Assembly (NCBI GenBank): GCA_963514095.1
Contig: OY741271.1
Coordinates: 11,374,495-11,438,494 of the forward strand
DNA from: Eutrigla gurnardus
Lineage: Eukaryota > Chordata > Actinopteri > Perciformes > Triglidae
Direction of reading: 5' to 3'
DNA: 64,000 bases
Below, one piece after another: positions 12,624 through 25,344 of the stretch (positions within the stretch are counted from its first letter, which is position 1; each line of letters begins with the position of its first letter). Made by a program: the position numbers and the translations under genes. The notes under the pieces are model-generated. The model saw only the letters and a list, made by a program, of their open reading frames with translations, was not told the origin of the DNA and made no database searches.

Positions 12624-14406
12624 GAAATGCGGCCGTCACCAAAATCTTCGAAGGTGAGCCCGATCACCTCGTCCCCTCAGTTTCCCACGAACTACTCGAC
12701 AGCAACATGTTTGCAGTGGCGGGACGGATGATTGGCCATTCCTTCTTGCATCACGGCCCAAGTTTTCCAGGACTTAGTCCGGCCATTATCCACATTCTCT
12801 TTGGAGGTTCGTTGGAGACCGCCCCCGTGACAATACAAGACTGCCCTGACCTCGATATCCGAGACTCTGTTAAAATGGTGAGCGCTCACTTTAACTAGAG
12901 TCAACACACGAAATGAAACACAGATTTTATAAAAGGCTCTCTCTATCTTTTGCTTTATATATATTCTATACATGCTGCATGAATAAAAACATGTTTTTCA
13001 TGATGTTTTATTCCAGCTTGTTGGAGACGCAGATTTAAGAGAATTTCACGGCGTCCATCACCTCTGCCTGTCGTTGGAGCTGCCAGCACCAACAGCAACC
13101 AACAGGAAGTGGCTCTCTGAACAGCTCCTCCTGTGTGCTGTAATGTCAAAATGTTTCTATTCACTCTAATGCAGCTTCTTAACTTATTTTAATTTCCACA
13201 CTACACTCTGAATACCCAGTGTATTTATATATCTATAATTATATGTCCATAAAGCATTTCCCATATCCATCCCAGTAATTTGTCAACATCAAAATCAGTT
13301 TACTTGTCAACTCAAAGCAAAATCTGAAGAAAAAAAACAAGCACAACAGCTACAACAAGATGGATTTTCCAGTTCATTTCTGAAGACAATTCCCATCCTC
13401 TGTTCCAACCATCAGAAGTTGCTCTGCACCCACAACACAATCTATCAACAAATCTTCACCCCTCACCTTCCAATTATATGAAGCCTGAGTGGTTTTCTGT
13501 TTCAACGTTTATCCTATTTCTCATGAAATAAGGTCCACATGAAGACTACACATGCGCTGAGGTCAACATGCCTCGTCTTCTGTATTGCAGGTTATCGAGC
13601 GAACGAGGCGTCAAATCAATCAGTTCCGAAAAGGCTTAAAAGAGACGGGCCTGTGGCCGCTTGTCATTCACAGAAGAGATATAATCCCAATCCTGTTTCC
13701 CAGGGAATCAGAAGCACAAGTCACCCCTCAGGTACAGCAGCACATACACATCTATGTAGTCCAACGCTTCAAACAAGCACTCGCAAGTCAGACATGGTGT
13801 CTGGACCTTTGTTATTCATCTCACTCATTGTTCCTTTGCTTTCCTACTAAACCATTCATTCCCTTGAGACTAAACTGCACCAACGTCAAATGCTCAAAAA
13901 AATTCAAGATTATTTTGAATGCAGCTGCAGCTCCATGTGATTGCAGATGATCTTGGATTGCATTGACTGGCCGTCGTCCGTGACGGTCTTCTTAGAGAGC
14001 GACATAACAGAGAAAGTCAAGAGCAATAAAGACAACGGCAGGTCGGATGTCATGGATGTACTTCGAGTGTCTGGCTACTTGAAAACATTTATAGATAACG
14101 GTACGTACGGCTACCGTTACTGAGATGTCTTCTGAGTCTTTTCTAGCAGCTTCCGTGTTGACTGATCAGCTGCTTGTTTTTAACACAGCGTCTCCAGCTG
14201 AGCTGAAGAGCCTCATAAAGTTCTGGATCGGATGGGAGGTGCCCGCCCTAGAGATGAAGGTGGAAATAGTTGAGGCACCACTTCCGACAGCTTTGACATG
14301 TTTTGAGAAGCTGAGGCTGCCGAGGCATTACACCGCATACGCAACATTTCATCAGGATTTGAGTGCATGCATGTCGACAAGCTACAGCGGCTTTGGTTGT
14401 GCCTGA
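12624..14406 (+). CDS. HECT-domain ubiquitin ligase (G2E3-like), 5' part not found
   Basis: Five exons join in phase: 12624-12877, 13017-13139, 13591-13731, 13947-14100 and 14189-14406, giving about 296 residues and a TGA stop. Each junction has GT-AG signals. The product reads as most of a HECT domain: the N-lobe portion (GRMIGHSFLHHGPSFPG), the segment ending RKWLSEQL, the VIERTRRQINQFRKGLKETG block, and the C-lobe end PLPTALTCFEKLRLP, where the Cys in TCF is the expected thioester-forming residue, closing with STSYSGFG. HECT enzymes accept ubiquitin from an E2 on this Cys and pass it to substrate. The beginning of the HECT N-lobe and any upstream domain are not visible in the kilobases to the left. 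It may be a 5'-truncated copy of the multi-copy G2E3-like family of fishes, or a gene whose first exons I could not see. No stop or frameshift breaks the visible exons. Confidence 0.82.
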
Positions 14407-14411
14407 GGTTG

Positions 14412-14417
14412 AATAAA
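14412..14417 (+). terminator. AATAAA polyadenylation signal of the HECT gene
   Basis: AATAAA begins six bases after the stop codon, implying a very short 3' UTR if used. A second AATAAA lies after the microsatellite near 14581. Confidence 0.55.
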
Positions 14418-14467
14418 GTTCACTTGACATGAATGAAGAGAATGAGTGAATGTGTGGAACTTGGAAC

Positions 14468-14571
<104 letters not shown>

Positions 14572-15026
14572 TGATGTATATAATAAACCTATCTTACTCA
14601 TCATTTCCTGAATGTTTTTGTTTTGTTTTGTTTCTCACTGGATTTGTTTGGCATTTTCATTTAAGAGTTTGTGGGTTTTTATTCAGTCTCTTTATTTCTG
14701 TGAAATAAGTTAATTTATGGAGCTCATGGCTACATATATAATCAGATTATATTGTACTTGAATGGTTTGTGATCATGTGAAATTGAAGTTAAATATTCAG
14801 TGCATTTATGTCTATGTATTTATTTGTTACGTTTTGTTTGACAGTGGTTGGACAGTAATGTCAAACCTGGCGTTTCCTTCCACATAAAGAATGATCTGTC
14901 TCCGATCCAAAAATCAAACCCTCGTATCAGACCATAACCCAGTAACTGACCAAAACCAAAGAGCAGGTATCGCCATGGGTCACAGATCACAGAAGGGGCC
15001 CCCTTTTGTCGATAAAAAAATCCCCT

Positions 15027-15042
15027 CCCCCCCCCCCCCCCC
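15027..15042. repeat. poly-C run (16 C)
   Basis: Homopolymer of 16 C. Length in such runs is prone to sequencing error. Confidence 0.9.
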
Positions 15043-15454
15043 ATCTATCTATGAAATTTTCATTTTCCAGATTCCATTTTATTTTTTCCCAAATTCCGTG
15101 TTTTCCGTTGACATTTTTCATAATTCTGTTTTAGAATTACAGAGAATGGTGTCTAATCATGTGGTTGATGAATCAAAATTCAATAAATCAAGAAGAAAAT
15201 ATCAGAAAACATGAGAAATGTATTGAAGAAACATAGTAGTTCCAATTATAATTTGTTGTCATTCAGAGAACATGAACATGTGCATAAATATGCAAATGTA
15301 TCTGCAATCATTTATGGAGGAGTCGCAATATACGCCCACTTTTTAAAATAACATCCGTGGACCCCCTGACTTTTACCATGTCTAAAGCAGCGTACGCAAA
15401 TTCTGCTTTTTACATTTGATTCAATTTTCATTGTCAAATTCTGTGATAGACTTC

Positions 15455-15545
15455 CATGCAATCAGTCTTAGTTTAGCTACCGGAGGGGTCACCCCCCCGA
15501 CGGCCAGCAGAGAGAACGCAAGTTTAAGGCACTTTAGCTTTTAGG
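15455..15545 (+). repeat. dispersed repeat copy (GCAATCAG / GGCCAGnAGAGAGAA family)
   Basis: Shares GCAATCAG, the GGGGTC block, GGCCAGCAGAGAGAACGCAA and AAGGCACTT with copies at 25480-25575 and 32240-32340. Short non-autonomous repeat. Confidence 0.75.
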
Positions 15546-15876
15546 TTACGGTCTGGTTGGAAGAGAATTCAATGCCAGACCTTGATGTTACATGGTTTGT
15601 AGTGACTTTAATGGAAGAGACCTTGGAACAGTTCTTGGTCAGTGTAGACACAGGTTTCTTATATCATCTTGTACCTGCCTTAAGATGATCAACAGATTGC
15701 CACCATCCAGTAGTGAAGCTTTTGAGCTGCTCTGTGACTGAAACGTCCAGAGGTCAAGGAGGCAGCAGTGCAGGGCCTCGATAGGTAGTATGTAAGTCAG
15801 TTTAGCTCTCATGAGAGAAACAGAGAACAAATCAATAGCCTTCAAACTCCCTTCAGGAATCCAACGTACAGTAAAA

Positions 15877-16768
15877 TAGGCTTGGGCGGTATTATGGTGT
15901 ACCATGGTATTCAGAAATCCAGACTGTATGGTTTTCAATACCATCATAAATACAGACACTGCTGTATTGGTGGGATGTGTTGTGGTGACCAGCAGACGCC
16001 ACCAGAGGTCGTGTCTATAATGTAACAGGCAGCTAAGCTCAGAAAGATGGCGACTCAGTGCTGCCATCTTTGGGTTGTTTTTAGTTTAATCTAGGGATGT
16101 CAGTTCTGGGTCATTTTGCTTCTGAGCCACATTTCAATGTTTCATGTTGTAAATGTATTTTATTTAATTTTCTGTTGGCTTTGCTGAAGTTTATTGCTGC
16201 ATTTTGATCAAGCTTTGAATGCGGCGGCAGCCTCCAATGAGCTGATATTCATTCCTAATCAGCTGATCTAAATAGTTGTATCGGTGGCCTCTCTCATTCT
16301 GGTCAGAAGAGCCGATCGGATGACGCCTCAATTCTGAATTGAAATGTTTAAATACTTGTTTGTCTGTTTCCAAGTCTGCTCTTGAGTGGAAACACTACAG
16401 CGGGTGCAAAGGTGTGTCCAGCTGTTTCACACACATCAGCCCAGCCTGCCGTAAGGCACACAGCGCCACCAAGCATTTGGTTATGTGTGTCCAGCTGTGT
16501 CGCTGGGCAGCCGATCACCGACTCGTGTAACTGGTCAAAGTTCTTGTTAACCTGACATCCCTAGTTTGGGATTTTACCTTAATTGTACCAACTGCTCTGT
16601 TCAGCCCACTAATGTGTCGCAGCACTGTTACCTGCTGTATGGGTGGTTGAGAGACAGGTAGGGAGGGAGGTAATATTAAATTAGTGTTAACGTTATAGGT
16701 GCGAGTGTAGCAGTGCAGTGCAGTGCAGTGCTATATACCAACAAATACCGTGTACTCACCCAAGCCTC
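15877..16768. mobile_element. hAT-like non-autonomous DNA transposon with 8-bp target duplication
   Basis: The 892-base element starts TAGGCTTGGGCGG and ends CACCCAAGCCTC, giving imperfect terminal inverted repeats (core GGCTTGGG). It is flanked on both sides by CAGTAAAA (15869-15876 and 16769-16776), an 8-bp target-site duplication typical of the hAT superfamily. No transposase frame is visible, so it would depend on a helper. A related, inverted fragment lies at 18425-18610 inside the phc2-like gene (shared TACCGTG and the CTGCTCTGTTCAGCCCACT motif). Confidence 0.85.
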
Positions 16769-16956
16769 CAGTAAAACATTCTGAAAACAATATGTTCTCA
16801 TATAAACACAGCACTCCTGTCAAACTACATGTTTTCCTCAATAAGACGTTGTCAGTGTAAAATCTGAGTCCAACAGTCCCAGCTGATGTCCTCGTGTTCA
16901 GCAGGCCAAGACAAAACGACTATCCAACCACTCCGTGTGTGAGGAGGTGAGACGGG

Positions 16957-19900
16957 CTACGAGTCTTTGAGCGTGCTGATCTGGGCGAAGATCTTGAGTG
17001 CAGGGCCCAGTTTGATGTTCATGGTTCCCATCAGATGGTCCTCCTTCAGCAGCAGCAGAGCTTGTCCATCGATCTCCTGAGAACGAAACTCCTCAGCGAT
17101 CTCTAGACAACCTGCAGCCACAAACACCGACTGTCAGCTCTGCACACACACAACTGTACCAGCTCAACGTCCGCTGATAATCACTGCCATGAGTAGACGC
17201 AGGGTGATATGAAAATGGCATGTCACGATTATTCTGGCCAAATAATTGCAATTCACGATATTATCCCGATAATTATCAATTTATGTTTAAACAACTTAAA
17301 ATGGCAAAGAGACATACTGGTATCACTTATGCACACAGATTTTTTTTTTAAATGCATTTTTGTATTCTATATTTCTTTAAAAAATAAAGACTTTAAAAAA
17401 TAGCTCGACAGCTTTTTTAAGTCGCTCGAGGCAATATTTACGGTTATCCTGATAATGAAAATTGACCGTGATCAACAAAACCAGGGTTTTTTTTAAATCG
17501 CGATCTGGGACAACATAAAATCTTATAATGTTTTATAACATTTCAGCACCAGGTGTGGAGGGGCACCGCTCGTCACATTTGGCAGCCAATGAAATGGAGC
17601 AAGAGGCGGTCTTTACTACCTAACCGCTTCCTTCCTGTCGATGGCGGTAGATGAGGTAGGAATGGACAATGAAAGGTTGACAAGATGAGCTATACATTAT
17701 TTCAGAAGATATCTTTTTTTTTGCACCTGTTGCGACACGTCTGGGTGTGCTCGGGACATAATAACGCCTGAGGTTCGAGACTTGACAGGGACCATGGTTG
17801 CATGCCTCCCCCCTCATCCATCATTTCTCATTACTGTACACTGTCACTATCAGAGGGGCCAGCAAAAAAATATATATCATGTAAACAAATGTCAGTAAGA
17901 TAAGAGGCAGGGCCCACCTGGCAGGGAGGAGATGAACTCGTAAACGTCCTCTATGTTCCACTGGCCGGGGTCGCTGGGTAGGAAACTGTGGGGCTGGATG
18001 GCCGACAGGGGGGACGGGGGACTTTTGTAGCCAGACAAGTCTGAGCATTGGCTGGACTCTCCCTGTGCAGGGTAGACCGACTGACCGGGGGACAGAGCAG
18101 CATCAGGTTTCTGCACAGAGGAGACAGGTTTCAATGCAACACTTAGAAGAATGAAGAGTTGGAAGAATGAAACATACATATTCATTGTTGCATGGAAATC
18201 CGAGCACTCGCTGTCGTCTCACCTTCTTTTTTGACTCTAAACTGCAGGTATTGTTGTTTCCGTTCAGTGCTCTTTGTTTCTTCGTGTTCTCCAGGGTGGT
18301 GTGGCGGTTTGGGAAGAGACCCATTCTCTTCGTGCATCCTACATTGTAGCTACAAAGAAAGTGAACATGATAAGCTGAAGCTCAGCCTGGTAAGATTTCT
18401 TAGCTGGGCCATTTATTATTTCTTATAAGCTAGGTCGGTATCTGTTTTTTCATACCGTGATACCTTCCTGACATTTCACCGGGTTATACGGTATATGACG
18501 GTATATTTCGGAGGGGAAAGGGAGGTGTAATCTAGTATTCCCTCCCTCCTCTCAAACACACAGCGTGTACCAACGGTACCGGCACATCAGTGGGCTGAAC
18601 AGAGCAGATGGTGGTGGCAGACTGGCAGTTGAATACATCATGTGGGAATTGCAGCTCAGCACTGTGTGTCAAGTTGTTCTAGTCATAAATAACAAATAAG
18701 AATTCACTTTTTTAAAATCCAATATATATCACAGAGAACACAGAGACCTTGGGGAACACCACAGAAAAAGTCAGGCTGTGGTTTAAAAAGTTTTACTTTT
18801 GGAGATTTCTGCAAGAACCGCATTTTTCAGTGATTGGATGGTGAGCACTTCTGTTGTGTAAAATGCTTGGAAACCGTTATTTTCAATATATGGATGAAAA
18901 GCCATCCATCCTCTGGTGCATTTACTCACATGCACAGAGGCATCTGTTTTAGATACCGTGAAGTAAATGAAGACATTTCAACATCACAAATCATCACAGA
19001 ATGTATAATTGATTCAACACAGAGGAACCTGGAGGAAGAACCTGGAGGGTCTGTGTTTAAGTATTTCTGTGATTTGTAGGTCTAAAGCTGTTTAAACTGT
19101 ATCTGACTCTGTAATTAGTCTGATGATTAAAAAGTATGACAATGATCCACAGTAACACACCTCATGAATGAGTCTGTGTGCTCCCTGCTGTTCACCAGTC
19201 ATCTTACAGTGAGCGTTTGTACAGTCCGGTCTCTACCATTACTCATCAAAACATGCAGTCCATTTAACAACACTTTGAAATCTTAAAATGTATTAATCAA
19301 GGACACAACATAAACATCAGAAGCATTAGCATGCCACTGCCATCGCCACAACTGTCCAATCAACACGTTACCTGTCAGTCTGTATAACTTCCTGTTTACT
19401 CCTCTGGATGGTTTGTAAAACAGGTGTGAACAGGAACCGGAGCAAAATGTATCTTTTTTTCTCCTTACTCCAGACCAAATAAACCAAACTACAGCCATGA
19501 GCTGCCTCCATATACCTCACCTGGCTCCAGATCAACTAATAGCAAAATTCAATGTTCAATGTGGAGCTTCAACCAGTAGAGGGCAACCATTGTGTATATT
19601 TCTAACACAATGTGTAGAATTCAAATACTTTGCACTTAAATGTTAAATTTGTGAATGGGATGGTTCACATTAGCTTATGGAGAGATGAGTGGCCGTCACC
19701 GATATTATTCATGCATGTTGAACAGAACACAACTAACCATTAACTACAGTTTCAGCGTATTGATTGTGAAATCTGACCTGTAGTAGCTTTTCAGGGCTCA
19801 ATTGTGATGGGGATCACATACAGCATAGAATTATTTAATAAATATGCCAATTTGGATCATAATTATTTGAAGATTGAGATAAAAGATCAGACTACGTGTT

Positions 19901-22341
19901 CTGGATGAATTACAGATAAATGCAGGTCATTCAAAGGGTTCACTTCCTTTTCTTTGGGACTTTTCATGTTATATCATCCAGAACGGATTACTGTAATGCA
20001 CTTTCCTCCTGTTGACACATGACACAAACAAAAGGTCTGGTTGGTCCATTTCATCATATAAAACCTGCCCTGAATGTCTTTGTGTTGACCAACAATACAA
20101 GCAAGGGCTGCTTTCCCAATCTCATCCAGAAGGCCTTAAACAGACTGATCCCTTGCTACATTTCCAGTCTTATGACCTCGTACACTCAATGACATCATCT
20201 TGATGCTGGTTATTTAATGGCTCCTTGTTCTGGGGGTAGAGCCTTTGCCCATCTAGTCATCTTTATGTTAATAATAAATAATACAGTCAACTGCATCTTC
20301 AGGAGGCAGGCTGGAAACTCCCCAAACTTCACTGGCTGGAAAATCATCAATTGATAGTAGTTGTTCTGGTGTTAATATATGAAGTTTATCTTAGATTTCA
20401 TATCAACATTATTACCAGAGACACCGTGGGTGGTCTTTAAATAAACTCAAGTTCAGGGAAAAGATCCTCCACTCTGTAATGCTGCTGCACATTCACACGT
20501 GACATGTTTTAGTTTTTAACAACAACTCCATCCGTTTCAGGAGTAGAGATAGGACAATGTCTGATTAAAAAAAAACTCACAACAACTTAATTGTGGGGAA
20601 ATTTCATTATCAGAAATATCGTCACATGTGACTTGAAAAAGCCTTGAAAATCCTTTATTTATGCAGTCAGACCGTATGATTATTATTTAAGTTTTTTTTT
20701 CACAAAATAAATGTGCCTCATATCTGTGACCCAATCGAAATATTTGTTTTATTTAACCAAATGTAAAGTGATTCCAGTATGTATTTTGATAATATTGTGA
20801 ATCGTAATTCTTTTGGCCAGGATAACTGTGAAACTTTGATAGCGTCTCATGTCTATTAAGGAGTTGTTAAACTTTATTCCTATCATACCAATAACAAACT
20901 TAAACCAGGACCTCTGTATTTGGATCAAGTAAGCCTGAAATTAAAGTATGCCAAAGTAGTGGTCTACAGCTATATTGAGTCAACATTAAGGTAAATATGA
21001 CCGTCAGTTTGGACAAAAAAAACTTGAGCAGGACACAATTTCCTCCACCGGGTTCATTGTGGAAATAAAGAAAACTAAGGGAATCATGTCACCCCTGCCT
21101 TACCGTTTGGCACAAACTGTGGAACAGAACCTCTTGGACCTTTTGAAGACGTGGGCGAAATCCACCTTTCCACACAGTTCACAGGTCAGCGTGGGCTCCT
21201 GCTGTTCCTTCAACTCTGAGGGAACACAATCAGAACCACAGGTACCATTACCACATGTCGGACGTCAGAAGTGTTGAGCAAGAGTGGTGTGAAAATGGTG
21301 GCAACAATGCTTTGTTTCCTTTCTACATCGTAACAAGTAGACGAGAGCAGCATTTTCTACTAAATGTGCTGTTTGTTGTCAAAACTAAAAGCCAATCAGC
21401 TCTTAGATGAGGGGAGAGTCAAGCGTTTCCCATCATGCCCTGGGTCTTGCCGCCGGTTGCTAGGAACTGCGGCGCCTGGCTCTAAAAACTGCGGCCGCCT
21501 TGATCTCATGAGACTATCGTTGCCCACGTGTTCATGACGTCAGAGCAAGTTGGGATCAAGTCGGACACAAAACTAACCAGCATGCATTCTGGGGCGATCG
21601 CTGGCGATCGATTCTGCACAGGCCTGGCTCATCTTGAACAAGCCTAATGCCATGTATACCCAAAGGTATATCAGGTATCACCGCCCCCTGCTGGTATGGA
21701 GAGTCATTTCCTCTCACACAACTGCAGAACAGGTGCTAGTAGCTAGATTCATTCAAGAATAATGTATGTAAGGCTTCTGCATGCAGCTCACCATGGCAGC
21801 ATTCAAAGAAATTATAGTTTTTATGCAAATCAATACGATGAGACAACCAGATCATGTGACATATGGATAGTGGAACTGGAGAAGGTGCAGCCTACTGGTC
21901 TGAGAACTTTAAATCAACAGAACTCTACCTTTTGCTGAGAGGTCGTCCATCTTTGAGTCTGCAGTGTGTCTCCTTAGGCTCTCAATTGAGAAAGATGGGT
22001 GTTCCACCTACAGACAGAAAAAGTATACCTCATTATGGAAGCTGATACCGCTGCATAAAACTGAAATCATTCAGAGAAACACTATGGCTGGCCCAAAACA
22101 CTCATTACTACCAGTGTTGTTCTTGAGTTACCTGCCACGGTGCATTTGGGACACAACAGAAGGACACGTGCAGGGCTGCAGTACTCACAGGGAAAGGCTC
22201 AGCACCCTCCTGGATGACGTAGCCTTCTATCAGATGGGTGAGGATGTGGGACTTGACTAGAGCCTGGGCTGGTTTGCTGTCTCCATTGTGTTGGCTGCTG
22301 CTGTTGTTGTTGCTGTTAGTGTTCCCATTCCCCGAGGTCAT
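16957..22341 (-). CDS. phc2: polyhomeotic-like protein 2 (short form), Polycomb PRC1 subunit
   Basis: Six coding exons join in phase on the minus strand: 22189-22341 (start), 21929-22007, 21104-21215, 18223-18349, 17918-18110 and 16957-17111, giving about 272 residues. Residues about 28-50 form the HD1 motif (SHILTHLIEGYVIQEGAEPF). An FCS-type zinc finger follows (TCELCGKVDFAHVFKRSKRF...CAKRYNVGC). The C-terminus is a SAM domain (QWNIEDVYEFISSLPG through GQALLLLKEDHLMGTMNIKL), ending in LKDS. SAM polymerisation and the HD1/FCS parts place it in Polycomb repressive complex 1 in the nucleus. KRYNVGCTKRMGLF and the LKDS end fit PHC2 better than PHC1 or PHC3. The long Gln/Pro-rich N-terminus of full PHC2 is absent; the Met at 22341 follows a good acceptor (exon starts at 22366), so this matches the short PHC2 isoform class. 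Longer upstream exons were not found before the GC-rich region at 23400-23600. Confidence 0.9.
17195..17510. repeat. dispersed 'CCAAATAATTGCAATTCACGATAT' type repeat
   Basis: Motifs GGCCAAATAATTGCAATTCA and TTATCC...GATAAT...ATTGACCGTGATCAAC recur in degenerate form near 20570-20850 (reverse orientation), 35109-35290, 41040-41240 and 42955-43265. It is an old interspersed repeat family sitting in a phc2-like intron. Confidence 0.6.
18425..18610 (-). repeat. fragment of the hAT-like element family
   Basis: Carries TACCGTGATACC, repeated CGGTATAT and the sequence GTGGGCTGAACAGAGCAG, which is the reverse complement of part of 15877-16768. Lies in an intron of the phc2-like gene. Confidence 0.65.
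19515..19660 (+). repeat. dispersed repeat copy ('CCAGTAGAGGGCA' family)
   Basis: GCTTCAACCAGTAGAGGGCA followed by TGTAGAATTCAAATACTTTGCA, the same motif order as at 11590-11760. A similar fragment occurs at 62100-62150. Confidence 0.7.
20570..20850 (-). repeat. degenerate copy of the AATAATTGC-type repeat
   Basis: AATATTGTGAATCGTAATTC then GGCCAGGATAACTGTG is the reverse complement pattern of the 17195 copy. In a phc2-like intron. Confidence 0.5.
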
Positions 22342-23379
22342 GACTGGAGCACAGGCTGCCCCTCACCTGTCAACACAAGCAGCATGGCAAACTCAACAAG
22401 TGCTGGCCACGTAGACCTGGAACCTGGACCCCCAACAGCTGCTGTTCAAATACACAGAGAATGCAGTGCCAACATGGCAGTTTAATGTTGCCCAGGCACT
22501 CCACACATAACAGGTGCTATTTTGACTCTTAGGGGCCACTTTTGAATTTGGTATTGATGTAATCGACTAAATCTGCTTTTCTTTCTTTGAATTAAATGTC
22601 CTAATATGTAATTGGGGATGTGGGGATGTAGCTCTACCAGGAGTTGTAACGCATGAGTGGCTCCCAATGTGTCATACTAAGAAATGCCAGATTTCCGAAT
22701 GAAGTCTGGTGTGACAGTCCAATTAACACACGTCTACGTCACAGTCCTGTTTATATTCTTTACCATTATTTGTTCCACTTTAGTGTCCTTGTTCTTAGCT
22801 ATCTGTTTGTAGATTAAGAGCCAAATTCCTTGGATGTGTAAACACGATTGGCCAATAAAGCCGACTCTGACTGACTCAGGATCAGTGGACTAGTGTGTAA
22901 CGTCACAGCGTTGTTGTGAAAACTCATCGGGTCAATATCAAACTGTGATTATGATACTGGAAAATACCGTTCTGCACGTTATGACTTAGTCAAACAGCGT
23001 ATTATCAAGTTATGTAAAGCTTTAGCTGTTCCTCAAATACAAACTCGATAACACAAAGGGAGTCTTTCAAGAGTGTTTTGTTTTCACAGGTGAAATTTAA
23101 GTGGAGGCTACAAAACTTAAATTGAGTGGCAATATCATCGTCGTCGCGTTAAAGTCGCAGCTAGCCTCGCATCAAATCCATTCAGCTCAGTGCTTACTTG
23201 TATTGGCTAGCTAGTTGAATGTGCGAACGAATCAAAGTAACGTACACAGTATTAAAAGTCCACGTTTTCACTCCCATTTCTTAAAAAACCTCCAGAGTAG
23301 TTGGCTTACTTTAACCGTCCGAGGCCACCTCTGAATGGATTAGAAAACAGGCGCTCCGCTCGGTAACAATGGTAACGTT

Positions 23380-23640
23380 AGAGGGAAGAAAAGCTCTTTG
23401 TTTAACGGCTCCAAACAACGCTTTCATTGACTTCCACTCCCTCCGCCAAAACGGCGAGGAAAAGTGGCCCGGTCCGCCCGTAACTTAACAAAAGTTTAAC
23501 CGGCGAGAGGAACCGCGGGCCGACCGTTACACGAGGACACGACGAGTTAGTAACCTGTTCATATCCTCACTATGTCCCAGCTTTCTGCTTGTCCCAGCAG
23601 CAGACACAACAATCACACTGGTGCGTGTGCGTGTGTGTGA
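23380..23640 (-). promoter_or_regulatory. GC-rich candidate promoter and 5' UTR exon of the phc2-like gene
   Basis: This 260-base stretch is clearly richer in G+C and CpG (GGCGAGAGG, CGCGGGCCGACCG) than its AT-rich surroundings and lies upstream of the minus-strand phc2-like start. No TATA box is obvious. The transcription start cannot be placed from sequence alone. Confidence 0.45.
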
Positions 23641-23899
23641 CTCCCACAAAGGGCTTCCGGCGGCGACCTTCAAAATTAAAGCCTGCCTAGATAACTGGAT
23701 CGAGTGGCTACGTCACACCCCTTCTGATGTTCCCCGTGGGACCATATTACAGATGAAGTACTGTATGTACGGTAGTCAACAGAGAGAGACCATTTTTTTA
23801 AAATCCTGTTTGAATTGTATTATGAATACACACATGATGTTTTTTTTGTCAATTTAATATGGAAGCCCATTCCTGCCACTGTCAAAAAAAAATGAACTT

Positions 23900-24185
23900 T
23901 TCTGAAAATAACGACATAGTATGTCAAAAATTATGACTTTTTTATCTCAAAATATTGACATAATATCTAAAAAAACATATTTCCCCCCCAAATATTTACA
24001 GGTGACTTAATATCTCAAAATAATGAGTTTGTGTAGTATGCCATTATTTAGATACTAAGTCATTATTTTGAGACAGTTCCTCACAATTTTTGAGATACTA
24101 AATCAATATTCTGAGATACTAAGTCATTATTTTGAGAAGGTTTCTCATTATTTTGAAATGCTAAATCAATATTTTAAGAAAGTAT
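23900..24185. repeat. degenerate tandem repeat (GAGATACTAAGTCATTATTTT unit)
   Basis: Units of about 30 bases with core TCATTATTTTGAGA and its reverse complement (TCAAAATAATGA) recur six or more times, giving alternating direct and inverted copies. Confidence 0.8.
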
Positions 24186-25344
24186 TGTTTTAGTGTGTAA
24201 CCTCTCAGTGAACTGCTTCTCCCATGCCACACAATGTACATCACCAACACGGCATAGCTTGTCTTGCTAGCTAGCTAGATAACTTAACTATGTTCCATCA
24301 CAAATGTGTAATTCATGCCACAGTTACAGGATAAAAAAAAAACATTTATCTCTTGCTATTGAGAACCGTACATATTGTTAACCAAAGTTAAAAACTCTCA
24401 TCCCAAAGTCAAAAAGTCTCACCCCTTCCAGTGGACATCATGTCTCTTTTATACAGTCAACTAGAATTTCTCACCATCACCATTCATGCTTGATCCTAAA
24501 CCATTAATAAGTAAATAACTAAGGATGTTTTAACACTACGCAACTCACCCACTTAATTTGAACATTTACATGAAATATCTTTAGGCTGATAAACACTTAA
24601 TACTGTTACTATTTCTGCTGTGAAAATCAGCTTTGAACTGGAAAAACTACCTGAGGTACAGCTGTCAAATGGAAAAATAATATCAAGCACATATTCAGAT
24701 TCTTCACTCTGGAGATTCTGTGCTTTACCCTTTCAAATGTTATATTAAAGAGGACCTATTACGCTCCTTTTCTGGTGTATACCTGGATTTCAGGTTACTT
24801 ACATTTATTTTTCCCATCAGGCTGTGCAGCAACAGCTCTGCTCAGTGTCTCTCTGAAATGTTCTGTTTGAGTTCCTGCCCCTCCTTACCAAAAAGTTCAG
24901 TCTGCGTTTAGTGTGTTTGTCAGGAATCTCAGACCCCTTACCATAACCAGATAACAGGAGTTGATTTTTTGCCACTCGTTCTTTAACTGGTCTTCCTTTA
25001 GACGTCCATACAAAGGATATTTATGTTTTCACAGCAGAAAACAGCGTCTTCTTAACGTGCCAACTCCATGCTCATCTCTTGTCTAACTCGCTTTATTTGA
25101 GGGTGTGCCAAACTGCCAAATGTGTTACTTGATGACATTACCACTTTATGGTTGAATGGCAAGATTCAATTGAACACTATAAGGATCATTTAGACCACAA
25201 AGAGTTCAAATCTATTGCATAAAGAAAAAAATACTGCAGATCATTTTCTTCCTTTGATTTTCAAAATAAAAACACACACACATTTATAAGAAATATTGCC
25301 AGCTGCACTGTGATAATAAAATATATAATTGTGCTCTAACTATA

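Noticed and set aside
15639..16067. 142-residue minus-strand frame
   Set aside because: Lies across the hAT-like element end and an unrelated flank; no domain and no splice context. Chance frame.
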